Origin: Anseranas semipalmata
Lineage: Eukaryota > Chordata > Aves > Anseriformes > Anseranatidae
Assembly (NCBI GenBank): GCA_013399115.1
Contig: VXAA01003982.1
Coordinates: forward strand, 55,197-119,196
DNA: 64,000 nucleotides
Direction: 5' to 3'
Both the position numbers and the translations under genes were made by a program. Below the pieces are notes generated by a model that saw nothing but the letters and a program-made list of their open reading frames with translations, searched no databases and was not told the DNA's origin. Below are positions 50,836 through 63,199 of this stretch, in pieces (within the stretch, counting starts at the first letter, position 1; the number at the start of each line of letters is the position of its first letter).

Positions 50836-53488
50836 AGGGTATGGACTCCTTATTCTGAACTATAAACTGTCTTGAACCCTTTACCGTTTACAGAAAAGTG
50901 AAAACTAAAACAAAAGGACAGCATCAGCCATATTACTTCATTATGAACTTGTGTGTTTGCTAAGGCTGGGAAAAAAAAAAAAAAAATCACCCTGAAGAGT
51001 GACGACATGAACAGGAATAAGAAAGTGAGTATTTTGTCGGTTTCAACTCTGAGCATCTTATGTGATGTTCCCCTCTTGTCTCCCAGGTTTAGACTCACAC
51101 AGTGAACATAGAAATACTGTGCACACCAGATATCCCTTCCATTTTGCTCTCATTGCATCAGGTCTCAAAAGATACACAAAGCTGGCAGGTCAAGATTTAA
51201 GAGATCTCCAGGATCTGCCAAATATGACAATAACCCTACAGAGGACTCTGTTAGGTCAGCTGTGGGCTGACATACATGTTGATACATGACTGTTGTCACA
51301 CTGCTCAAGTTTTAACACTGTCTTTCCAAATGAACTTAAGTCTCTTGGAAGGCTCTTAAAATATCCCATTATTGAAAATTCTGACTATACAAGTTGCGCA
51401 TCGACTGAATGTACCATTTATGATGGTAGTACCTTTACCACAAAAGGTGTCTGATGAAGAAACAGCTTTGGTGTGCCATCAACACCTGCTGCCCCTGTGG
51501 AAGCTTGAGCACAGTCTGTCTCAAAAGGCCACCAATAGGCTCAGAGTAATTCTGTAATTTGAAGTAACCTGTAAAAATGGAGAAGTTTGACATTCCCACT
51601 GACCTGCTGAGATGTTCAGCACTTCTAAACAAGAAACTTTTATTGGTACTTAATTATCAACTAAGATGATAAACCTAAGGTACCTGGATTTTAAAATTTA
51701 GCTACAACTTTAAAAAATGGCTTACACTTGATCCAATAAATTATATATTGCTGTATTACTGAATTACTACTGGGTTAACATATGGTCGAATTGCTTGTCT
51801 CACTTTAATGCTGGGTTAAGGCAAACGATGATATTTCCCTTAAAGTATCAGAAATTATCTGTACTGGGACTGTTTGTCTTGCAGGTTAGAGTTCTATTAA
51901 AAATCCTTCCCCATATACTCCAAGGAGTTTCCAAACCCCATGAGGTTTTTAAGTACAGATGTTTACAAAGGGATCACTACACCAGCATGTGCATTTATAC
52001 AAACACATGTTAGAAGTTGGCCTACTTATAACTGTTCCACATCAGAAGTGGGTGAATTTCTCTACCACAGGGATAAAATATCTCGCATGAGTAAACTGAA
52101 CCTCACTGAAGTGGTTTGGGACAGAATAAATTAAGCGAGCAAAGCACAGCACCAAACATGCCCTTTTAGGCCAAATCATACCCATTTCTGGAGCTGTACT
52201 ATCTGAGAAAAGAAAGATGTGGATTTGGACCATTCCATAATTTGGAAGAATCTCTCAGAACACAAGCTGAGTTCTGTAACCACAACCAACATCCTTTTAG
52301 CTTCTTTTTAGGAGCAGCTATTGGAGATGTAACCAGAATGTCCCACTAAGAGAACACATGTATTCATCTGAAACCGATACTAGATTTGCAACATATGTAC
52401 ATGCAACAATGAATCGGAGCTATAGAAATACATGAATATAAATTAGTGTAAGAATAATCATCTGAGAACATATACAGCTCTATTCTCAGAGGAGGCAAAA
52501 TCAGTCATTATTAATTCTGCCCTTTCACTTTCAACAGTCTGGATATAAGAAAAGCGCAGGCAGTAGCTAATCTTACCAAATGTATGCATACTAAACCACT
52601 AATTACTTTTCTAGTTGAAGCTCCCCTCTTCTCTTCCCAGACTCACACACAAAACAAAACTTTTTAAGCTGATTTAAAGCAAATGGGTATAGCTGGAAAA
52701 CATACAGAAAATGCAGCACTGTAAAGCTCTCCAGGCAGCAAAAAGTAAAGACACTCAGCAAGTCAGTGACATTACTGGAAATGTACAAAAAACTCAAGGC
52801 CTGCAAACCAGAAATGAGCTGAAATATGACATGGCTCTAACATCCACCTGCACTTACATGGTACTGGTAATAACAGCACTAAGCGCTCAGGATATTTCCA
52901 GTTTTCCTCTCTTGTTGATAGATGCTATGGACCATCTATCTTCCACCAGGAGATAATACATGCCTTGGAAACTCTAAGATTTTTTTTCCTGCATGTCCTT
53001 GCTTCACCTCTTCCCCCATTATTTTCCAATAGCTCAAGTATACGGCCACTGGTAACAGAAGAGAAACATTAAATGCACAGAAGTTGTGTTTAAATCAAAT
53101 TCTTCTATAAACTGTATTCTATAAATGCATAAGAGTATTATTTGTCAAATTGAAACCATCCTGCTGGCCACCAAAAGACACACAAAGTCACAGAATAGAT
53201 TATTCTTTCAATGGATATTAATAATGTATACCAGACATTATAAGAAAAAGCGTACTTGAGCAATGCTGCAAGCCCACACAAGACACCTCAGTCACTACAC
53301 AGTGGGAAGACAAACAGTTCAGTAGGTGATTTAGTTTCTAAAGAGTAGCAGCATTTCCAAAATAAATTTCTACATTGTATTTGGTATGTAAAGAGATTTA
53401 TGTTGCTTCATAAGCTTAAATAACAATAAGTACTAATTATTTTTTACCAATTCCCTTAAAATAGGCACATATTTGCATATGTTTGCAC

Positions 53489-53508
53489 AAATAATAATAA
53501 TAATAATG
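53489..53508 (+). repeat. (AAT)n microsatellite
   Basis: About six ATA trinucleotides in a short array. Confidence 0.9.
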
Positions 53509-53689
53509 TTTATAATTCTTATCTATAATGTTTATAGCTTAACTTCTCAGGACTTAGGGAGCGAAAAAAATTAAGCAAGTAAATCTCCATACTGTGATGG
53601 AGAAAATAAGCAGCATTCTACCTATTTTTCAATCATGAGTTATGAAGTTACACCACAGGCTAAAATGTAAGTTACTATGAAGCTTGTTG

Positions 53690-54100
53690 CAGTTTAATTA
53701 CTTCCTTAGGGATTTCTCTGGCATGGGGAAGTCCCCGAGTGGAATGGGGTTGATCTCATGCTATTAGTGCAAGGACACAGTAATGGCACGAGCAAGGTCA
53801 GCAAGCTGTGACATTTGGCCAAATCCCAACTGCTCTGTCTCGTGCCTTGGATCAAGAACCCGGCTGTTCCAGAGCACAGTTGGCTGGAAGGTCATGTGCA
53901 GCCAGCCTTGCAAGATCCCACCTTCCGTTTCTTAGAGTTGCCCTGTAGTCATTTTAGGGGTTTAGCCCCTTTACAACCCTTTTACTCTTAGTTGTTGTTT
54001 TCTCTGGGAGGAGAGAGAGGATGGGGGAGAACGGAAATGTTGGTCAATAGTGAACTATCCCCAAAGTAAGAATCCTCTTACCTGAATAAAGTACACTTGA
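53690..54100. other. GC-raised segment of unknown nature
   Basis: About 400 bases visibly richer in G and C than the flanks, with several CG dinucleotides and an AATAAA at about 54087. No open frame of note spans it. It could be an old LTR, a non-coding exon ending at the AATAAA, or a regulatory element. I cannot assign it, and no TG...CA ends or target duplication were found. Confidence 0.3.
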
Positions 54101-57100
54101 TCTGGGGGCAAAGCCTCCATGCTATTTCACATACTAACAAATTAAAACCCAGAGTTCCACATGGTTGCTCTGAGGCTGCAATAATTTTCAGCCCAGCTCA
54201 ACACCTGCCATGAAGTGGTTATCCACCTTACCACAGTGGAGCATTACTGCCTTGTAATTTATTTTGATGGGAGCAAGTGACAAGCCAGAAAAGATTCCAT
54301 CACATTAATGAAATTATAATGTGTAATGATCACATTTAACTTGCTATTAGTGATTACAAGCACATATGATAACTGTGCACCGTAAGTCCTCTCAGTGGGA
54401 TGCTGACAATACTGAAAGAAAAGCTATTCTGCTTGAAAACGCAAAAACAGGCATATGCAATACAAGAACCAGTAAAAATGTCACTCCTAGATACAGATCA
54501 AGAAGCTGCCAAACTCATTAACCATTGCCTGTGCTGGCAGGCTAGGGCATATCAATGCAGTTACTCCCCATCCTTCTGCCTCCACTCCAACTGATTAACC
54601 CTTTAGGTCCAACCTCTCTCTTTAACAGTTCGTTGGAAACAGTTCAAAAAAGAAACTGCTGTAAGCTCTCACTGTGACAAAGCCCACAGATTTATATGTT
54701 TCTGTTCCCCCCTTACTCTTGCAATCTCTTCTTCTACAGCCTGTACACTGTCCCTTCCCCCAGAACTGCAGAACATGTGGCAGAGGGCCAACCAGAGATA
54801 TTCTTTCCTAGGCATCTCCCACTTGTTCAGATGCCTCTGTGATGAGTTCTAAAGTCATTTTATCGTTCTTTCATGATGGCTTTTAAATAAGATTTCAGAG
54901 GGTAAGTGAGTTCTAGTTTACTAATCTATCACCTTACTGCTGGTAACCCTACTGAAGTTGTCAGGTTAAGTCAGATTTTGCAGCCTTTTCATTCATTGAT
55001 CTGATATTACAAATCCATCTAAATATTTTTATTTTCCAACCTAAAATATGACTTTATCTGCAGTGAATACAGGAAAATACTCACCCAGAAGATATTCTGA
55101 TGGAGAAATAATACTTAGTACCTGGTATCTGTGCATATTGTATAGAATGACTTCCATTTTCCAGATAGGAACATATGTGGCCTAGCTGAGATCATAGGCA
55201 TCCATTAGTTTCTAATGACAGCAGAACTATGGATAATGTCTCTTCTACTACTTTCGTATTGGTGTTCTAGCTACTGGACTGTACCACTCATTCTCAGTTT
55301 GTGCTGTCTTTTTTTTTTCTTCTTCTTCTTCATTGAAAAGTCTAGCTAAAAGATCTCAGGAAGGCTTTAGCCTGGAACACTACCCTTCTGGTCCTAACAA
55401 ATTTTCTAAACACTTTGTTGCTGTTACTGGGTCCCATTTTTTATCTACCAGTTATGGGTTCATGAAATGGGTAAAGAACAAGCTTAGTCCTTGCAAGTCC
55501 TTCCAAGTACAATCTTCAACAGTCATGTAGTATTAGCCTCAGCATGACCTTCCATTGATTTTTCTGTACAAAAGACTATTCAATACCAAAGACAGATATT
55601 GGATGTTTTCAATATTATAGTAAGCATCATCCCATACTCTTTAGGTCTCCTGAGCTTCCTGACAAATGACTGGTCTATGTGGAACCCTACAACCTGAATG
55701 TCACACATCTATAACCATGAGCTATCAGAAGGTCCTAGGGTTTCTAAAATGATTCAGAATGCTTCAGTTATTTACAAGTGTAAATTCCTGTCTTCACAAC
55801 TTATGCTGCAACAACAGCGGAAGGACTTCCAGTAAAGGAAAGTAAAAATAAATAAAACAAAGCAAAACCACATGATGATATACAAACAAAAGTGCATTTC
55901 TATTTTTTGTTCCAAAAATAAACTCGAAATGTATCTCATATTGTTTAAAAATTCTTAAAACGTCAGTTGAACAAACATACTTTCAATCAAACCTTAAATG
56001 GTTTTAATCTTCAGCCAAAACTCTCAATAACTGTATTGGCTTTATCTGTGGTTCAAATCCTGTTAACAAGAGTCATAACCACTTGTAGCCACAGTGAGTT
56101 GAAATCTACTGCTGACATGGAAAGGTAGGGAGGCGTCTTTTACCTGGTCTTCTTCCTTCTTGATCTAGGTCCAAGAGTGGCTTGGCAATGCAGTTTGGAA
56201 GAGTATTGCTTCCAGGTCACACCAAGTCCTTTTTTCTCCAGAAATGACCTTAGACATCTTTCTAGGACAGCTGTTTCTACTTTGTGCTGATCCAAAAATG
56301 ATTTAAAAATGCAAATAAACTGAATGGGATCAGTAGACTGGTTCTAAGCTAGTAGCTAGTCATTATTTAAATGTCCAGTGGTCTTTAACTAAACTTAGAT
56401 TTGTGACTGAGAAAAGAACAGCAAAAACATGCAGAAATTGACAAGAAGCAAATTAATACACTTTCAAGAAGACTATTTTTAGCATCAGGTCTAATATAGA
56501 AACTTTTCCTTTTTCTGTTTTAATTCTGAGGTCATCTGATGTCCATCCAGACAAGACCAAAATTTTCAGCACTCATCAGAAAAAAACTGTGAAGCTGCAA
56601 TGGAAACTGATTCTATTCCTAAGACAGCTGCTTCAAAGAGAGGGATATTAGTAAGAATGATTCTAGTTCACCTAATGTCCTAGCTCTTAGACCTCAACAT
56701 GAAATCTACTTGCTTCTTAAATGCAATGTGTCTGGTGACTGAACAGTTTTCCCAGTGATCAGTCAGCCATAGCATTAAACCGTCATAAGCAATATGGCTA
56801 TAATCAGTCCCTGTTTCGATGTTTTTTTCTGATGTCAGAATAATTTAGATGCCCGGATATCTGAAGCAGCTGTACCAATGAATACGTGAGCAGAGAAAAA
56901 CACAGCTGCTTTCCAGTTCAGCAACACTCCTCCGGATTTTCTTAAACATCTGGTAAATCAGCTGTTCCTTTAAGGGCAAGCATGATGGGTACCAATAAAC
57001 TTTTACCTTGTCTTTGTGCAGGTGAAGATAAGCCTTACACAAGGCCTGAGAGCCCAATGTTGATCCTAGTCAAGCCTCATTGCATGAAAAATACCTACTT

Positions 57101-57713
57101 TTACATCAAGAGTACACTTGCAAACAATATTGCTGCCTCTGAAAAGCAGAACTAATTTATTCATTTAAAGACTGTTGCACTCGTATAATTATTTCAGTTT
57201 AGAAACATGGCTTTTATCCCAAAATGTATACCACTAAAACTTTTGACATGAATACAGATACACCCTTAAAGCTTATTCTGTTAACAACGGTATTAACTGC
57301 AGTGACTTTGGCAATACATACCCATTTCTACCAATAAAACTGTACCTGTACAAGGTGGGTAGGACCACTTTAGCTAAGTCAGAGCAGAACACAGTTCAAG
57401 AATTTTAAGGACAGAAAACTTTCCTAAAATAACCAATGGCCCTATAATCATTTTACACCTTTCGACTAGGGATGAATGCCCTATCTTCATGGAATGCATT
57501 GCAAAATAATCCCATTCATTGTCCTGAGTGGAAAATATTACCAGCTCAAGAAGAAAGTTTCTCTTGAATTCACAAATGTTTTGGGTCAGACCTCCATGTT
57601 ATCCTTTCAACTGGGCTAAAGGAGACAACAATGAATAAGCTTCATTGTGAAGATGTGTCTCTTTAGCATTAGGGTCAACCAAAAGGAAAATACAATGACC
57701 TAAAACTGTGCAC
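54101..57713. other. Non-coding stretch
   Basis: No gene or repeat recognised, apart from a pyrimidine TTC tract at about 55307-55332. Open frames are 70 codons or shorter. Confidence 0.65.
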
Positions 57714-57722
57714 AATAAACAG

Positions 57723-57763
<41 letters not shown>
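57714..57763 (+). repeat. AATAAA followed by A38 run
   Basis: AATAAA at 57714-57719 is followed six bases later by 38 uninterrupted A bases at 57726-57763. That arrangement resembles the 3' end of a reverse-transcribed polyadenylated RNA, although the signal is closer to the tail than the usual 10-30 bases. No gene body is recognised in the 500 bases upstream and no flanking direct repeat was found by eye. Confidence 0.85.
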
Positions 57764-57766
<3 letters not shown>

Positions 57767-58629
57767 ATATTAAACAAATAAGACCTGATAACTGATGTAA
57801 ACCTAGCCTGAGACTTTCTATATAATGACAGCAAGCTCCAAAGCTCTACAGAAAGGGTACTGGGTTCGTGCCCTTCTAAATCATTATAGTTTCCACAGAA
57901 AATATCAGCCTCCTTAAAGCTCTTAGGTTAGGGAGATTTATAGTGATAACAATATAACAATAGCAGTAGTTTATTTGAGACAGTTAATCAAAATTCTAGC
58001 ACTTATAAGCCCTCTGTGGAAGCTACAAATTTAAGAACTTGAGGACTAAATGTTCAAGAATAAGCTTGCAATCTACACACGTACAGTAAATTTCAGTTAT
58101 GTGTTTCATTATGCTGGTGCCTTATAGCTTTTAAGGGGTTTACAACTTGGCTATAATTATCCACTATGGGGTGAAATTTGGCATTAAAATAACTCTTTTC
58201 CATTCTCTGTTCTTAATAGAATGTTACTCACTCTCTACTGGCACTGCATTCCTTGCACATGCAACACTCTCGACGAGTTTTTGGGTGTGCAAGCAAAGCA
58301 GGTCAGGGATTTCATTTTGTAACTTTTCAAAATACATCTTTCATACACCAAAACCATATTGCCCTTTCCTTCACTTATCTTCCATTAATTTAGCCTTCAA
58401 TTTGGGTTCACTCACAAGGCAAAAATGTGTAATTTGTTCATGAACCAAGAGAAGTTTTATAAATAATCACATAAAGCATAACAACAAAGGCTTTACTTCT
58501 ACCAGAAAAGCCAAATTAGCACCAGGGTGAAAGGAAATCATGGTGATGGCATTAAAATTCACCACCAAAATATGACATCACTTCCACTTCCCCACACCGT
58601 GCCAAAGACTTCCTGCATGTCTCCTTGAG

Positions 58630-58753
58630 GAAGGGGTACTTAATCTTCTCCAACAGTAAAATGGAGTAATGATAATGAAGTAGCTCCCCACCTTGGGATC
58701 ACTCTGAAAAGTCAGAGCTAAATTGACAGTTTTCCAAAAGTGCTAAATAAAGG
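58630..58753 (+). mobile_element. MIR-like ancient SINE relic
   Basis: Shows 'ggggtacttaatcttctcca' (usual 'gcaagttacttaacctctct'), 'cagtaaaatggagtaatgat' (usual 'tgtaaaatggggataat'), 'agctccccaccttgggat' and 'ccaaaagtgctaaataaag' (usual 'aaagcgcttag...ataaatg'). The order matches MIR/CORE-SINE 3' halves. Diverged, recall-based assignment. Confidence 0.45.
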
Positions 58754-59724
58754 AAATAAATAGAGTTATATTCAGATTCTACATTCATAACACCTTGGAG
58801 TCAAGAGTGATGCCAGCTTCAGAAATTCCTATCCTCGTTCTCAGCAACTCATTCCAGCACTGTAGTTTGCAGTACAGAGCCAAGGGTTTATGATGCTGCG
58901 TTGTAAACTGGACCACTGAAATGATACTGTCAGAGTCAGAATCTGTCTCTGAATCCTCTGTTTTTGTTGTTGTTGTTGTTTTGTTTTCTAAGAAAAGCAT
59001 GTATTAAGTCTGCCATGTCCACAGGTCCACCTACATTGCACAGAAAGGGGAGCCAAAGCCCAGCTGGAAGCTTCTCTGTTAAAGCAGATGGTTCTACCCG
59101 GAGGAGTAAAGAGAGGAGGGACTCTGTATACCTAAGTCATCCCTCTTGCAAGGGTGCAGCCAAGGTCAAAACACAACGCACAATGTTAACAAAGCACTCA
59201 GCAGTTACTGGATGGCAACCACTGAATAAATCCCCTCAAAGACTGAAAACCATAAAGATTTACTATAGTCATTGTGCTGATGTAAATAAACACATGCGGA
59301 TTCTGGTGGCGATTCAATGCTTAGTTCAGAATTCTGGGGAAAGGCCCTTTCTCTGGATATAATGTAAAGGGACAATTAGAACTTCTAAGCTGGCACATGT
59401 ACTAAATATGTTTTGAGGCATACTGATTAGGTGAAGCTCCAAATCTCCAAGGTAAGCAAACATGTTAGTCCAGACAAGAAGCAGAAAAGAAATACAAACA
59501 CCAGTGTTCAGACATCATTTAGAAGACAAGGGTGATGTAACTTTCAACATTCAACTGCACAGGTACTTTCAAGCTGTAAAAAATTTCCTGGCCTTTCTCC
59601 TGCTAAGGCTCCGTATTATTCCATTCAGTTGTGACTTAAGTTTGGCTTCATGTCCCTGAGGGATATAGGCTACGTTTCTCTGCAGATATCTATTCTGTCT
59701 TGAAAACAAAAAATGAAAGAAGTA

Positions 59725-59730
<6 letters not shown>

Positions 59731-59758
<28 letters not shown>
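59731..59758 (+). repeat. A28 homopolymer run
   Basis: Twenty-eight uninterrupted A bases. No AATAAA is seen in the 40 bases before it, so a retrocopy tail is less likely than at 57726. Confidence 0.95.
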
Positions 59759-59761
<3 letters not shown>

Positions 59762-62700
59762 TCCAGTTCTCCCTCTCTGGGTAGTTACAATATTCTGGTT
59801 TGTACTAAAACAACGCAGGTTTCTATGTTTAAAGTTGTCAGATATTTTAAAGATAGGTCATTTAAACTTTGTATTAATTGCTTACAATCTAACATATTGC
59901 AGCTACAACTGTTACCTTTGTAAAGCAGACTCTGTATATCAAATCAGGGTAAGTGGTAGCCCCAGAGAAACAAAATAATTTGACTGAATGTCTCTGTCTA
60001 GATTTAGTCAAGACTCACCAGGTCTCCAAAGTAGGAAAACATAAAGTGTAAATGGAATGAAACCCTAAGGGAGTAGAACACAAAACAAAAACTCTTTGGG
60101 TTTTTGTTCATTTATGCTCCATGGTGTATAACCCCAGAGAACCAATAAATGCAGATGGAGCACAAAAATATATGAACTCACCTTAATGTTGCAATTATTT
60201 ATTTATTTAGTATAACTTCCACTAATCCAAATGCTTGGTTCACAAGTCATGTAAGAAAGAGTTTGCATTGTTTATACTCCCAGGATCCCATTATGGTAAA
60301 GCTCAAAACCAGTTCACTCAAGTATTAGTAAAATTGAAGGAAAAAAAAAAAGTACAGATTTTCAGCTGATAATAAATCACTTTACATCAGCCAAAATAAT
60401 CTGACCTCTGCTTTCCAGTCTTACTTACTACATCAAGACTATTGGAATAAATATGATAAATATGTATTAAATAGAAACAAGTTTTGGCCATCTAAATACA
60501 GATGGCACAGATGAAAATATGTGTCAGACTGCTCAGGCTGACTCTACACAGCAGAATGCTTCTGTGTTGTACCCGTACTACAGTCTGCTCTCCCTAGCTT
60601 TAAATGCCCCCAAGTTATGACTTTCGCTTTCAAGAGAATTTCATAACCTTAAACAGCTTACTGTCAGGAAGAATTATTTGGCGTATGGTCCTATTGTATA
60701 ATTACTCAATTATTCCTATAATGCATAGCATTATCTGGAATAATTCCTCACTACAACAGCGTGCCTCTGAAGCAGCTTATGCTTCTTCTTACAAACCTCC
60801 CCCCACCCTCTCTACTGTGAAATCTGAAAGGAATATTATTCATTTTACAGTCAAATTTAGAAAGAAATGTCCAACACTTCATAGAAAATCAGTGGAAGAA
60901 AATCAGTTTCAGCTAGAAACTGAATTTGTGTTCTAAAACCTAGATAGTATGTCAATACCATGAACCATACAGCATGTTTCAAAAATAGCCAAGCAAGTTT
61001 TTCAGTCATGTTAAATCTTCTGAGAATGGGTTTGCACCAAGATGTGAGGCTGTAAATTACCTTAGAGAAGACACACACACACAAAAAAATCTTTTTTTGG
61101 TCTCCTTATACAAGTATTAACATACAGCACCACAACTAACTCTTTCAAAGCTCCTTTGTTAGGACTGAACCTGTTGGAACATAGCAATTATTCAGGTCCC
61201 TTGACTTGCCTTTCCCCTACTACGCTAACAGGGAAAATAATGAAAATTGTTTTGTGGGATTTGCATTTTGGCATGTAGGAGTTTTCCCAAAATAAAAATC
61301 CAGGCAAACATCTAGAGTCTGATTATGCCAATGAAACAGAACAATTAAAATAGAGATTTTACTACAATCATATTCACATTTTGAATCATTTAGTTTTCTA
61401 CTTTCTTGATTCTTTTGATGCCATCTTCTCACTAATTTTTAGTTATCAGCCTCTGCCAGATGAGATAGTATCCAATTTTGTAGTGTAAGAGAGGGGGAAC
61501 AAAGCTTTTAGGTTTTTGCCACACACTATTGAGAAAAAGAGTGAGAGGGATACTCCTCCTGGTTAATGGAACAAATATCATTTTTAGTGAGTAATCTAAA
61601 GCTTTTAGATCAGGATTTAAATTGCTTATCAACTAGACTTCAAAGTATTATTTTCAACTCTAATAGATTTACATCTACATGTAGTAATAAGAACAGATAC
61701 CAATGACTGCAACATCAAGCTTTGGTAATCAAGACTTCATAGGAAACTCAGATATAAACTCAGATTAAGGTACAACATGATTTTAAAGCAATCACTGGTG
61801 ATTTCATCACAATCCCATGCATAGAAAGCTTGTTTTGGAACACAAGTTTTTTGTTCTTATGCAACATCATGTGCTTCCATAGAACAAAAACTTGTGAAGA
61901 AGTCTACAAATGGGCACATTCTGTGACCCGGAACTTCCACAGTTCTTAAGCACCTTGCTCCCCCTGGAAAAGTCTAAACATCTCTGAAGACATGAACTAC
62001 AATCTTAAGTAACTAGTATTGGTTATCAGAAATGTATTCAAAAACCATCCCTTACAAACCCAGCTCCAGTTTAACTCTCACATTGAACTAAGCAAACTAA
62101 AATCCTTAATAGTGATTTCCAAAATTACCCTTCCCCTATACTCACACAGAAAAACAAACAAAACAAAACACTGCCAAGCTCCCAGGGTGAGAGTGAGGCT
62201 ATTTATACATGGGAAATAAAGGAAATATTTAAGTATTTGCAAAATCCTGGGCAATGTTATCCTTAGACCTGGCTTTTATTTACCAATTGGCCACTTTAAA
62301 AACTAACAATGAGTAAATACATAGGAGACGGTAGATTAAAAATCCACTCAGTGAGACTTTCTGTGTATAACATAACAAAACACTTCTTTTGAAAACTATT
62401 TTTCAGGAATTTGAAAACTAATTTTCAGTGCTGCTGGGCTGCAGTTCAATGCTGTTTATGGAGATCAGATATGCACCTATAGCAATAGGGTAGCATCTCC
62501 AAAATGCAACAGCTCTGAACAGGCAAATTGATATATATCAAAGAAGAAGTATACATTGAGAAGTTTTCTCTTTACCTTCCTTCACGGCTGTGCTAAGGAA
62601 CAAAAGAGGCTAAATTTCTTCTTTTCTTCAAGACAGCAGAAGCTATGAAACTGTAAGCCCCCTAAAGGACTGACTCATACAAAACTACAGTTAATTTCTT

Positions 62701-63199
62701 CTACAGCATCTATTCCTACTTCTTGGTACACAGAGAGTTTGCTCAGAGATACCACATCTGTGAGGAAACACAGATATGTAAGGAAATGTTACATGAGCAA
62801 ACAGACACTGAGATCCTTCCTGTTGCACTAGCACTTACACTATGTACCATGCTACTGTACCCATAAAAAAAAAAAAATCATGAAAGGGAGAAAAAGCATG
62901 AGGACAAGCAACAGGGCTGTAGACCATTTCTAGTGTCACTGGAAGCAATGGTGAGAGCATTTGTATAAACCAATGCCTTGTCTAACCTGGACAAGCTGAA
63001 TGGATACAGGTGAGTTTAGGCATTTGCTGTAATTAAGGAAAATCAGCTCACTTAAGGTTAAGTAACCTTAACTTCTGAATGAAAGACACAACTTGAAGGT
63101 TTCTAGGTGGAGGTTGTCTGCATTGACTTTATACCTTCGGGTCATTTGTTTCTAATCTATAGTTTTCATTGACAAGGAGAGGGAAAGGCCTTTCTCAGC

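Larger units (their letters stand above)
46291..53689. other. Non-coding stretch with ancient repeat relics
   Basis: No gene recognised. Open frames are at most about 113 codons and lack recognisable domains. The stretch holds a long T run, several fragments resembling old amniote repeats between 46970 and 50835, one MIR-like relic, a T-rich tract at about 50490-50510, an A run at about 50971-50986 and an AAT array at 53489-53508. Confidence 0.6.
57764..63199. other. Non-coding stretch
   Basis: No gene recognised. The longest open frame is 132 codons on plus at 58964-59362, without a recognisable domain. Simple sequence includes a TTG array at about 58965-58985, A28 at 59731-59758, a short AC array at about 61071-61084 and an A run near 62865-62877. 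Confidence 0.6.
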
